DNA of 64,000 nt from Bacteroidales bacterium (GCA_015060255.1 SUYV01000002.1:32883-96882), one strand, 5' to 3'; positions 48,262 to 57,441 are shown, counted from the stretch's first letter. Notes: generated by a model from the letters alone, not told the origin. A program made the numbers and translations.

Positions 48262-49662
48262 ATGAAAAGATTGTTGAAATGGGGCGCGGTTGTGCTGCTG
48301 GTGGCGGCTGCCGCGATGGTTGTGGTCTACAGGGCCGTCAACCAGGCGCCTTCTGCTGATCTTCCGCAGAATGAGCGCGTGTACGAGATCCTTGTCGAAG
48401 GCGGCTGCCTGAGCTGCCATTCTGCAGATCCGGAACTGCCTTTCTATGCAAAACTTCCTGTTGCAGGCAAGGTGGTGATGAAGGATGTGGACTCGGGATA
48501 TCGTGCATATGACATCACGAAGTTCATGGAGGCTGTCAAGGTGGACGGCGAAGTGAATGCAGTGGATCTTGCAAAGGTAGAGAAGGTCGTTCTTGACGAC
48601 CGCATGCCTATGCCGAAGTATTATCTTGTGCATTGGGGCAGCTCGCTTACATCCCAGAAGCGTGATATCGTGCTGGATTGGATCAAGGCGAAGCGTGCGG
48701 CTCTCTATGCCGACGGACTTCCTGAGCATCGCGCCAACGAGCCTGTAAGGCCGATTGATGCCTATGTGGAGTATGATGAGGCAAAGGCTGCTCTTGGCTT
48801 CCAGCTCTTCCATGACACTCGTCTGTCTGTTGATAATACTGTCTCTTGTGCGACATGCCACGCTTTAGAGACAGCAGGTGTCGACAATCACAGGTACTCA
48901 GACGGCGTCGGCGGCCAGGTAGGCGGTGTGAATGCTCCTACGGTATATAATGCAGTGTATAATTTCGTCCAGTTCTGGGACGGCCGCGCGGTTACTCTGG
49001 CTGACCAGGCTGCAGGTCCGCCTCTCAATCCGATTGAGATGGCTTCTCCGTCTTTCGACCACATCATTGCGAAGCTTCAGGCTGACAAGCAGTTTGCAAA
49101 GGCGTTCACTGCAGTTTATCCTGACGGCCTCACACAGGCGAACATCACAGATGCGATCGAGCATTTCGAGCGCACTCTGATCACTCCTGACTCAAGATTT
49201 GACAAATGGCTCCGCGGCGACGACTCTGCAATCACTGCAGAGGAGCTTGAGGGATATGAACTCTTCAAGAAGTATGACTGCGCGACTTGTCATGCGGGCA
49301 AGAACCTCGGTGGACTCTCATATGAACTGATGGGACTTCGCCGTCACTATTTTGCAGACAGGGGACTGGAGCTCACAGTGGAGGATAACGGACGCTTCAA
49401 GGAGACTCAGCAGGAGAGGGACCGCCATCGTTTCAAAGTGCCGGGACTCCGCAACATCGAGCACACATGGCCATATTACCATGATGGTACCCGCGAGACT
49501 CTGGATGCGGCAGTACGCGACATGGCTCTCTACCAGAGCGGAGTGGAGCTTACAGATGAAGAAGTCCACAAGATTGAGGCCTTCCTCCTCACACTCACAG
49601 GAGAGTACAAAGGTCAGCTGCTGACAAACAGCAACAGCCGCGACCTGATCGACGGACACTAG
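48262..49662 (+). CDS. Tri-heme cytochrome c peroxidase
   Basis: Three CxxCH motifs (CLSCH, CATCH, CATCH); LFHDTRLSVDNTVSCATCH, FKVPGLRNIEHTWPYYHDG. Confidence 0.92.
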   Translation: MKRLLKWGAVVLLVAAAAMVVVYRAVNQAPSADLPQNERVYEILVEGGCLSCHSADPELPFYAKLPVAGKVVMKDVDSGYRAYDITKFMEAVKVDGEVNAVDLAKVEKVVLDDRMPMPKYYLVHWGSSLTSQKRDIVLDWIKAKRAALYADGLPEHRANEPVRPIDAYVEYDEAKAALGFQLFHDTRLSVDNTVSCATCHALETAGVDNHRYSDGVGGQVGGVNAPTVYNAVYNFVQFWDGRAVTLADQAAGPPLNPIEMASPSFDHIIAKLQADKQFAKAFTAVYPDGLTQANITDAIEHFERTLITPDSRFDKWLRGDDSAITAEELEGYELFKKYDCATCHAGKNLGGLSYELMGLRRHYFADRGLELTVEDNGRFKETQQERDRHRFKVPGLRNIEHTWPYYHDGTRETLDAAVRDMALYQSGVELTDEEVHKIEAFLLTLTGEYKGQLLTNSNSRDLIDGH

Positions 49663-49746
49663 TCGTCATCCACGGCCAAGTCCTTACTATCATCCCGGAC
49701 CAGGTCCGTACCATCATTCCTGACCCAATCGTGGGAACTATAAACA

Positions 49747-49786
49747 ACCGGCGTGACATGAACCATCAAATTCATGTCACGCCGGT
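49747..49786. repeat. Perfect 16-bp stem hairpin ACCGGCGTGACATGAA/TTCATGTCACGCCGGT
   Basis: 8-nt loop, followed by CTTCTTTTT; likely terminator of peroxidase operon plus repeat. Confidence 0.85.
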
Positions 49787-49821
49787 CTTCTTTTTGCCCA
49801 TATTTTGCCAAATTCACCCAC

Positions 49822-49858
49822 CGGCGTGACACAAAACGTGGATTTCATGTCACGCCGC
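49822..49858. repeat. Second copy hairpin CGGCGTGACA/TGTCACGCCG
   Basis: Same word as preceding hairpin, 10-bp perfect stem. Confidence 0.8.
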
Positions 49859-49956
49859 TTCCTTTGGCACATCTGCCTGTCATCTGGATAACGAAATATA
49901 CTCTCTACACCAGGCTTAACTCTCGAGTATAATTGGATTTTTTCAGATTCATATAT

Positions 49957-52140
49957 TTAGAATCTTCTTTTTCCAAATACCCTAAAGTCTATACATACAA
50001 TTGCTGCTATAGCGAACAAGATGAAGCATATCCATAGGTAGATCTCTTTATTCGAAGTCGTGGCAGTAGTATTTTCAAATTTCACCTCAAAAGAATCTTC
50101 ACCAAGGTATTTGCCTTCAGCGATGAGACTAAGAGCCTTTTCCAGAATGATGTCATTCTTGGCAGTAAAGAATTCCTCATAAGTAACCGGAACCTCATAA
50201 TCCGGCAGAAGTCCTCGACCATAAGGCACTCTTTCATTCACAACATCATCGAAAACCTCTTTGACAAGCGGAATATGAACTTGAATCCTCGAGTTAGGCA
50301 GTTGTATGTCGGCAAACTTCATCGCTGTTACATAATGATATGCTGTACCTGTTTCTCTACCAACCGTAACTGCCCGATGATTTCTGACCAGTACTGATGC
50401 AAACACTGTTGCTGCAGAACACGACTGGTCGCTTGTGAGTATATATACTTTTCCAGGATAATGGACGAGAGAGTCCGGGGCGATATCATTCACCGGATAT
50501 TCTGAATCAGCGTAAAAACCTTTCTTTCCTTCAATCTGCTTGAATTCTTCAAATGGAGCAATGCTTTGGTCATAATTCAAACTGTATTTGAAACTCTCAT
50601 AAGAAGCGTTTGAATTGACCATTGCATATTGATTCAGAGCTACTGATGTTGTGTCGATGAATACAGACAGAAGCCTGTTCATTGCGGAAACATGACCGCC
50701 GGGATTCAGTCTCAAATCAATGATCATATTCTCCTTCTGCACATTCTCTCCTATCTTGCTTACTATGTCATCGACTTCTACATCATTCAGAGTAAATGTG
50801 TTCACGGTAAGCAGCACTGTACTGTCGTTAAGTTCCTTAAAATCCCAGTTCCTGCTATATGACTGCAACATTCTTTTATAATAATCCACCTCATATGATA
50901 ATGCAGGAATATATTTGCCACCGCGTCCTGATTTCTGCCAGATATCAACATATTCAGTCTCGTCGGAAAACCTGACTCTGGTAGTACGCGGCTCTGTCAA
51001 TCTATTATGATATATACGGTTCCAAGCCACAAGATTCAGTCGGTCGATCTTGCTTCTGACACCAGCATCATATCCGGTTGTCATTCCCTTGATACGTCGT
51101 ATAACGTCCGAGGCAGACTCATTATCCAATGAATCCACCTTTTTCCCTAAAAGATGCTCTGCCCCTTCCTGTGCTTGCGTAACAAATAATGAATCCCCGA
51201 TAGCGCCGAGAAGAAGATTACCTTTGTATTCGTCACCATCAACAGGTTCCCATGGATTAGGAGTAAGTAGGCTCAGATGCGAATCATGTGCAAGTTCTGT
51301 TGAAGTAGAAGACCATATCACATTCCAGAAATCCTTATAACTGATATCTGACTGTAACTTTGCCAATGAAGTCTTCTTGAATTCCTCAAATTGCTCCGGA
51401 GTCACGATGTCATAGAATGACGGAAACAGTTCCACATATGCATCCATAAGGATGTTGAAATCCTCCTGGGCCTGTTCTGGAGTCAAGATCTCTGGAGTAA
51501 TTATCTCGCCAGGAGCTACAAATGAGGTTTCAAGCCCGAATGGAGTCATCGGGTCATCGGGAGTGCCTTTGGCAGTAGAAACAGATAAGCAGATATGGGG
51601 CTCGTCAAAAGCCTTGTATGCATAACTGGCAGTTCCTAACAGATCACCCTTCTTTATTTTCATTCCAGTCTTGAAACGCATAGTTCCGCGCAGACCACTG
51701 ATGTATATCTTTCGACCATCAGATAATCTTATTCCGACCTGGCCGCTCAGATACTTTGGATTTATCTTACTGAGATCAGCCTTAGCTTTTACTTCCAGTA
51801 TTGCATCATCGAAAGTCCCTTCCACACTATAGCTTGTAGCCCGGATGAGACTATGGAGATAATTGATCCCCAATGACACAATCGTTCCATCTGAAGGGGA
51901 TAGAATTTCTGTTCCTTCATCAGCAGCAATGAATAGTTCGGCAAAATTAAGTTCCCCATCGACATAGTGCTGAGGCCTGGAAATGATATTGCTGCCCGCA
52001 TCTGTACCTTTGATAGGCCACAGCAACTGACCATACGAAGGGAGAGAAACAGCAAAAACCGTCAGAATTGTTAAGATTCCTTTCATTGTAAGATTCAGAT
52101 TTCGATAAATAGGAATTTTATTTAAGTTTAGAACTCCCAA
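49957..52140 (-). CDS. S41 family peptidase with N-terminal degenerate M23/LytM-like domain
   Basis: MIDLRLNPGG, SDQSCSAATVFASVL (S41); AADEGTEILSPSDGTIVSLG and GDLLGTASYAYKAFDEPHICLSV (M23-like). Confidence 0.85.
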   Translation of the reverse strand: MGVLNLNKIPIYRNLNLTMKGILTILTVFAVSLPSYGQLLWPIKGTDAGSNIISRPQHYVDGELNFAELFIAADEGTEILSPSDGTIVSLGINYLHSLIRATSYSVEGTFDDAILEVKAKADLSKINPKYLSGQVGIRLSDGRKIYISGLRGTMRFKTGMKIKKGDLLGTASYAYKAFDEPHICLSVSTAKGTPDDPMTPFGLETSFVAPGEIITPEILTPEQAQEDFNILMDAYVELFPSFYDIVTPEQFEEFKKTSLAKLQSDISYKDFWNVIWSSTSTELAHDSHLSLLTPNPWEPVDGDEYKGNLLLGAIGDSLFVTQAQEGAEHLLGKKVDSLDNESASDVIRRIKGMTTGYDAGVRSKIDRLNLVAWNRIYHNRLTEPRTTRVRFSDETEYVDIWQKSGRGGKYIPALSYEVDYYKRMLQSYSRNWDFKELNDSTVLLTVNTFTLNDVEVDDIVSKIGENVQKENMIIDLRLNPGGHVSAMNRLLSVFIDTTSVALNQYAMVNSNASYESFKYSLNYDQSIAPFEEFKQIEGKKGFYADSEYPVNDIAPDSLVHYPGKVYILTSDQSCSAATVFASVLVRNHRAVTVGRETGTAYHYVTAMKFADIQLPNSRIQVHIPLVKEVFDDVVNERVPYGRGLLPDYEVPVTYEEFFTAKNDIILEKALSLIAEGKYLGEDSFEVKFENTTATTSNKEIYLWICFILFAIAAIVCIDFRVFGKRRF

Positions 52141-52694
52141 GCGACTTTGAGTCCAAGGGATGTAAACCAGCCTTCAACATACTTAGCATCGTCTGTCACC
52201 AGATTGTCAGGCTCGTATACTCCCTTTATGAATACAGTTGTGGCTAATGCTGTCTTGCCAAGATCAAATCTGCAACCTGCACCAGCTTCTCCCATGAGGC
52301 CCCATGCCATACCAAGGTTAAATCCGGCTTTCACTTCAAATGTCGGGGATAGCTTCTTGTTATTCCAGATTCCTTTGATATTGGCAAATACAGGAACATT
52401 AATGCCTTTGAATGTCTTTCTTCCTATCCAGCCGTCCCAATCGGATTCTGAGGTATAACCTTCAATATAGCTTTCATTCTTCACCCATGCCTGTTCAATG
52501 CCGATTCCACCTCCCACGAATATAGGCCCGAACATTTTACCATGCGACGTGCTGAGTGACAGTACACTACCTGTTTTACTTCCAACAAATGCTCCATATC
52601 CGCCTTCGACAAAACCTCTATATGACTTTGACTGAGCCATAGAAGTCATTGCAGTAATGCAGGCAATCATTGTTATTAAAAGGATTTTTTTCAT
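52128..52694 (-). CDS. Outer membrane beta-barrel protein
   Basis: Signal peptide, YRGFVEGGYGAFVG, C-terminal LGLKVAWEF. Confidence 0.8.
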   Translation of the reverse strand: MKKILLITMIACITAMTSMAQSKSYRGFVEGGYGAFVGSKTGSVLSLSTSHGKMFGPIFVGGGIGIEQAWVKNESYIEGYTSESDWDGWIGRKTFKGINVPVFANIKGIWNNKKLSPTFEVKAGFNLGMAWGLMGEAGAGCRFDLGKTALATTVFIKGVYEPDNLVTDDAKYVEGWFTSLGLKVAWEF

Positions 52695-52718
52695 AGTCTA
52701 TCTGAATTGTTGATGTGT

Positions 52719-53447
52719 CTAAAATCTGAACGCCAGTCCTCCGTTGAAGGTGAAGAACCACTTTATCGGCTTTACAGTAGTGCGGATAACTTCGTCTGAG
52801 CCTCTTATGCCTTCCTGGATATGGTATCTGTAGTTGTTGGTGATGTTATAGTGGAACGCAGGCATCAGCTTGAGGTCGAATCTCCATATGCGGAAACTGA
52901 TATCGAATCCTGCATCTGCTGAAAGTGAGAATGATGACGGCTTTTCTGTCCATGTCTTCTCCCAATATCCCAGACCGCTATGGTGATAAGACGGATATAT
53001 CTCCCGGCTCTTTCCTGCAACATATCCCGGTGTCATGCCGGCATGGAACTCAATCCTGTCGAAGAGATTCATCAGAAAAGTAACGAGTCCATATTTCAAT
53101 GCATCACCTTCATCGTACACTTGCGTTCTGGCGATACCATGTGCTGCAGAATTGAGTTTGGCTGATGTCGTACGCGATCCTGTCCTGAATGTGACGGCCA
53201 ACGGTATGCTGAAACTGTTATCTATGTCGACAACAGTCGGAATGTACTGAAATCCGGTTCTAAATCCAACTCCATTAGGATAGTAATGTCCATAATGCAG
53301 TCCTACAACCACATCGCTTCCCATGTTCTTATACATAGGGACATTTACTCCGACTATGGCGAAAATCTCATCGTTTTCGAGAGGTTTCTGTGCACAAAGG
53401 GGAATTGTCACAAAGATTGCTAATACAATTATTTGAAGTCGTTTCAT
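52719..53447 (-). CDS. Outer membrane beta-barrel protein
   Basis: Signal peptide, C-terminal FNGGLAFRF. Confidence 0.8.
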   Translation of the reverse strand: MKRLQIIVLAIFVTIPLCAQKPLENDEIFAIVGVNVPMYKNMGSDVVVGLHYGHYYPNGVGFRTGFQYIPTVVDIDNSFSIPLAVTFRTGSRTTSAKLNSAAHGIARTQVYDEGDALKYGLVTFLMNLFDRIEFHAGMTPGYVAGKSREIYPSYHHSGLGYWEKTWTEKPSSFSLSADAGFDISFRIWRFDLKLMPAFHYNITNNYRYHIQEGIRGSDEVIRTTVKPIKWFFTFNGGLAFRF

Positions 53448-53513
53448 AGAGGGTAGTTATGTGTTTCAATATAGATGCAAAAAGTGTCTGGTACGTGACG
53501 CGCAGATTCGGAT

Positions 53514-53912
53514 TTACTTCGCATTATTAGTTTCTAAACTGATAAACAATTTCCTTGTAAAGAAGCCCACGAATACTGCTATGACGAATGCAATGCAATA
53601 AAAGGTTAAAGGTAGAGTTTCCATTATCGCATCCTTTGTTTCGAGCAGAGTCCAGCATACACACATATTGACGCACAGCAGGCCAACGAAATAACTTACT
53701 CTCTTTATATCAGTTAGTTTATCGATCTTAGTTGAAATCGCCCTAAACGGCTTACCCATAATAGATAACCCCAAATATGACCCTGCAATCAGCGTAGCAA
53801 CTCCAGAACCAATCAAAGACAGATTCATCGGAGTTTTTGTTAATATCAACATTAAGAAGAATGCGACGAACAATAGCAAGATAAGTGAAATGGAAATGAT
53901 GAACTTCTTCAT
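53514..53912 (-). CDS. Hypothetical membrane protein (4 TM)
   Basis: 132-aa hydrophobic ORF. Confidence 0.75.
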   Translation of the reverse strand: MKKFIISISLILLLFVAFFLMLILTKTPMNLSLIGSGVATLIAGSYLGLSIMGKPFRAISTKIDKLTDIKRVSYFVGLLCVNMCVCWTLLETKDAIMETLPLTFYCIAFVIAVFVGFFTRKLFISLETNNAK

Positions 53913-53922
53913 AACTAAATTG

Positions 53923-53991
53923 CGATTAATCTGCCTAAAGTTAGATAAATTCGTTTGGATTATAAAGGATTACTGTTATGAATCATTGTGA
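53923..53991 (-). repeat. 69-bp duplicated promoter segment, copy 1
   Basis: 64/69 identical to 55874-55942 by manual alignment. Confidence 0.85.
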
Positions 53992-54042
53992 GCATCAGCG
54001 ATCTTTCGGAAGCAGGTCGTTCATCGGGAGTGCGGGAGAAAG

Positions 54043-54153
54043 CGTCCGGTAGAAAAAAGGCTGATTTTATGTCGGACGGTGCCTGTTTCAGGGGATTATA
54101 CACCATTTTCGGGACCGTCCGACATGTTTTCATGCGATCTGGTGATGGACGGT
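54043..54153. repeat. Cluster of GGACGG/CCGTCC inverted repeats
   Basis: CGTCCG 54043; ATGTCGGACGGT 54069-54080; ACCGTCCGACAT 54114-54125; GGACGGT 54147-54153. Confidence 0.7.
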
Positions 54154-54189
54154 CCGGAAATGGGAGAGTATCTTGCAGATAAGTACAAA

Positions 54190-55152
54190 TTAAAAACTGT
54201 TTGAGAATGACTCCGACAGGAACCTGATCCTTTGGCGCAGAGACTCCTGGGTTATGTCAGCCTTGAAATTGATGTCGTATCCATGGAATGTCCCCTTGTT
54301 GTCCAGCAGGACGGAGTGGTCGCAGGTCGGACTGATAGCTTCGTAGATCATCACTCCTTCATCATGCAGACAGTCGAACTCCTCGACTTCCACGAAGAGA
54401 TGCTGCACATCGAATTCCGTGTGACGGTCAAGAGGAGACCGATATTCCTGGCCAGCCAGATACCAGTCCCACATCTTGGCGTTGTTTACTGAGTTCCATG
54501 CCGGAGTGTCATCGAATCTTTTCATCGACGGAGTAGTCTGCGAGTCATCCACTACAGGATATACGAGCATGAGTCCGGCAGGCCTTTCAGAAACCTCAAG
54601 TGACAGATAAGTGTCCATCGCCAGCAGGCCGCCGGCGCTGTCTCCTCCTATCATCATTCTGGCAGTATCTATCTTTAACTCTTCAGCATTTGCAAGAAGA
54701 TGCCTGTATCCTTCCAGACATTCGTTCATGGCAGTAGGGAAGGAGTGCTTGGGAGCGAGACTGTAGTCGATGCCTACAACTCTGCATCCTGCACCGAGAG
54801 CATATTCCTGTTCCATGACATAATGGTTGGTATATGCCTTGAAGATGAATCCGCCGCCGTGAATGTAGAACAGGCATGGCGTGGTCTCATCAGCCTTTGA
54901 GCGTGGAATCATGATGTGCATCTTCACATCTCCGACCTTGAATGATTCATAGATTATGTTCTCCTTGTCTATCTTCTTCGGCATCAGGTCCATGAACACT
55001 GATGCGACCGGTGCGATCGCTTTGCTCACCGGCGGATTGAAGTTAGAAAGAATCTTCAGCTGATGATCGATAGCATATTCTTTTCTGCTTTGTCCAGATG
55101 AAATCATGCTTGACATGATGCACAGAATTATGGTGAAATACCTTTTACACAT
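54190..55152 (-). CDS. Alpha/beta hydrolase (HSL-type) with signal peptide
   Basis: YIHGGGF, GGDSAGGLLA motifs. Confidence 0.92.
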   Translation of the reverse strand: MCKRYFTIILCIMSSMISSGQSRKEYAIDHQLKILSNFNPPVSKAIAPVASVFMDLMPKKIDKENIIYESFKVGDVKMHIMIPRSKADETTPCLFYIHGGGFIFKAYTNHYVMEQEYALGAGCRVVGIDYSLAPKHSFPTAMNECLEGYRHLLANAEELKIDTARMMIGGDSAGGLLAMDTYLSLEVSERPAGLMLVYPVVDDSQTTPSMKRFDDTPAWNSVNNAKMWDWYLAGQEYRSPLDRHTEFDVQHLFVEVEEFDCLHDEGVMIYEAISPTCDHSVLLDNKGTFHGYDINFKADITQESLRQRIRFLSESFSNSF

Positions 55153-55855
55153 TGTTTATCCTTCGTTTCAGCGCAGAGAACGCCTTCTGGTATAATGCGG
55201 AATCATTCATGGTTGTGAGCATTTCCTTGAAACGGCTCATCGGGATTGTGAATGTGAGTTCGTTTGCAGGAACAAGCGGACGGGCTGACGGGTCGAGCAT
55301 GCCAAGGAAGCATCTGCGACCGCCTGAACGGTTCTCATCTACAGCAAATGTTATTATTGAGGCGCACCCTGATGCAAATAGGGTAGTGACTGCATCTGAG
55401 TCATTGTTGTCATAGAAAGCCCAGGTGCAGAGTCCGGAAAGCATGTCCGGAGTTGCAAAGAAAATCAGAGCCTCGGCATCATCCCAGTTCTCCAGTTTAT
55501 CCACTCTGACAAAGTTCAGATATGGCTTGTCTGTAAGTGATATCTTCAGGGAATCCACATAGTCAATGACCATTTCCTTTGTCTTCTTATAGTGCTCTAC
55601 CTCGGAAACAAACACCGGAACCCTTTCCGGCATTGGTCTGAATGCAGTGTACAATCCACCTCCTCCGCATAGCACATTGTCTGCTGACAGTGTCAATGCT
55701 CCTCCGTTCCGGACCTTGGAAATTGCTCCTATCATGCATTTGGGAACAGGCTGGATTTCAGTAGCCGGTGCAATATTGTATGCCAAGGCTATAGGAAGCG
55801 GAGCAGCATCACCGAATGCTTCCCTGTAACTTTCAATGAATTCTGATATTGTCAT
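55145..55855 (-). CDS. DUF169 family protein
   Basis: CGGGGLYTAF, ASGCASIITFAV; translationally coupled to the hydrolase. Confidence 0.8.
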   Translation of the reverse strand: MTISEFIESYREAFGDAAPLPIALAYNIAPATEIQPVPKCMIGAISKVRNGGALTLSADNVLCGGGGLYTAFRPMPERVPVFVSEVEHYKKTKEMVIDYVDSLKISLTDKPYLNFVRVDKLENWDDAEALIFFATPDMLSGLCTWAFYDNNDSDAVTTLFASGCASIITFAVDENRSGGRRCFLGMLDPSARPLVPANELTFTIPMSRFKEMLTTMNDSALYQKAFSALKRRINNV

Positions 55856-55873
55856 TCTTTTCTTTAAAAATCC

Positions 55874-55942
55874 CGATTAATCTGCCCAAAGTTAGAGAAA
55901 TTCGTTTGGATTATAAAGGATTACCGTTGTGAATCAGTGTGA
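55874..55942 (-). repeat. 69-bp duplicated promoter segment, copy 2
   Basis: Contains TAACTTTG -7 element (55887-55894, minus). Confidence 0.85.
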
Positions 55943-55992
55943 CATTCGCTACCAATGGGAAACTGGTTGCTAATTGGGTACAGTGGGGCGTT

Positions 55993-56024
55993 TTGTCCAC
56001 GAAAAGGGGAGGTTGGGTGGACAA
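55993..56024. repeat. Inverted repeat TTGTCCAC/GTGGACAA
   Basis: 8-bp perfect arms. Confidence 0.75.
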
Positions 56025-56043
56025 GGTGTTGAATATTCTGGTT

Positions 56044-56075
56044 TTGTCCACGGGAATGGGCGTTTCCGTGGACAA
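56044..56075. repeat. Inverted repeat TTGTCCACGG/CCGTGGACAA
   Basis: 10-bp perfect arms, same word as preceding. Confidence 0.8.
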
Positions 56076-56093
56076 TAGGGTGGAAGGCAATTT

Positions 56094-56729
56094 TTACATT
56101 TCAGCCATCTTTCTGCCGGCATCGAATGCCTTCTGCAGGTCCTCTTCCCAATGTGCATCACGCCATTGACGTTTTGCCTCTTCTGAGAACCCTGCGAGTT
56201 CATAGCGGCTGTAGTCATTTACCTGATATGTGTTGTATGCTACGATCTTCTGCGGCTGGCCGAGCGCTCTTGTGATGCAGTATTCCATGGAGCCGAAGCC
56301 GTTGCTGTTGTTCCTTTCAGGTGTTCCGTTCAAGGTCTCTATCAGGACAACAGGCATCTGTTTCGGTGCAGTCATGCTGTAGTCATTATACGATAGCCAA
56401 GGGAAAGACAATCTCTCCATAAAGGTACGCATCTGGCCGGTCACTTCGCCGAAGTAGATAGGGGAGCCAAGTACAAGGCCGTCCGCCATGGATATTTCCT
56501 CGAGAACATGTGAGAGCCCGTCCTTGAATCTGCAGACGTTGGATGCTCTGTCTTTCAGTTTGCAGGCCATGCATGACATGCATCCTTTATAGTCCATATC
56601 GTACAGGCGAATTGTCTTGACCTCGATGTGTTCGCCGGCAGATTTTGCGCCTTCTGCGAATTTCTGCAGCATCTGGGCTGTGTTCATGTTGCGGCGTGGA
56701 CCGCCGTCTATGATTATTATCTTTTTCAT
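56094..56729 (-). CDS. Flavodoxin-like NAD(P)H-dependent oxidoreductase
   Basis: IIIDGGPRRNMNTAQMLQKF, GLVLGSPIYFGEVTGQMRTFMERL. Confidence 0.92.
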   Translation of the reverse strand: MKKIIIIDGGPRRNMNTAQMLQKFAEGAKSAGEHIEVKTIRLYDMDYKGCMSCMACKLKDRASNVCRFKDGLSHVLEEISMADGLVLGSPIYFGEVTGQMRTFMERLSFPWLSYNDYSMTAPKQMPVVLIETLNGTPERNNSNGFGSMEYCITRALGQPQKIVAYNTYQVNDYSRYELAGFSEEAKRQWRDAHWEEDLQKAFDAGRKMAEM

Positions 56730-56769
56730 ATCCTTCTGTTTTTTCTTATTGCTTGAGATATTCATGCCA

Positions 56770-57441
56770 TTACCATATAAATGGAATTACCTTATACTTT
56801 ACACGCTTCATATACTCCTTGTAACCGTCCAGACCTTCTGAAAGGACTGTCTCCTCATTCCGGATCCTCTTGGCGATCACGGGTATGTATCCGAGCATGA
56901 TGATGAATGATATCGGAGATCCGAGGACCAGCGGCATTGATAGAAACATGATGACTGTAGCCATATACATCGGATGGCGCACAATGCCATATAGTCCGGT
57001 ATCAATGACTTTCTGTCCCTCCTGAACTTCGATGGTTCTGGAGAGGTACTCGTTTTCCCGCAATACTTCCGCATATAATAAGTAGGAGAGAATAAAGAGG
57101 GCAGCGGCCGTCCATACAGTCCAGTCCGGCAACATCCACCAATCGAACCTCCAGTTCAGACCTGCGTTGACGAATGATAGAGTGAAAAGCAGACCACTTA
57201 ATGCCACAACTGCTTTCTGCTCTTCTTCTTTCTCTTTGGCATTCAGTCTTTTGCGGAGCAGGTCCGGATTCTTGGCAAGCATGACGATTCCTGCAATGAG
57301 CATTGGTACAAACAGGACGCCCATCAGAAGCCATCCCTGCCAATAAGCAAATGATCCTGCAGGCAGAAACACCAGCAGTCCTATCAGTAAGATCCCGGCA
57401 AGAAATTTAATCAATGCTTGTGTCAATAATGTCCTGTTCAT
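56770..57441 (-). CDS. Isoprenylcysteine carboxyl methyltransferase family protein
   Basis: GLYGIVRHPMYMATVIMFL, NEE..L...F..Y..Y motif. Confidence 0.88.
   Translation of the reverse strand: MNRTLLTQALIKFLAGILLIGLLVFLPAGSFAYWQGWLLMGVLFVPMLIAGIVMLAKNPDLLRKRLNAKEKEEEQKAVVALSGLLFTLSFVNAGLNWRFDWWMLPDWTVWTAAALFILSYLLYAEVLRENEYLSRTIEVQEGQKVIDTGLYGIVRHPMYMATVIMFLSMPLVLGSPISFIIMLGYIPVIAKRIRNEETVLSEGLDGYKEYMKRVKYKVIPFIW

Noticed and set aside
53988-54182. 64-aa ORF in the spacer after 53912
   Set aside because: Overlaps the inverted-repeat cluster; low-complexity Arg/Gly/Ser translation, no RBS seen.
56770-57441. Start of ICMT gene overlapping the hydrolase by 35 bp as sign of a novel fusion
   Set aside because: Ordinary operon overlap; both proteins are complete.
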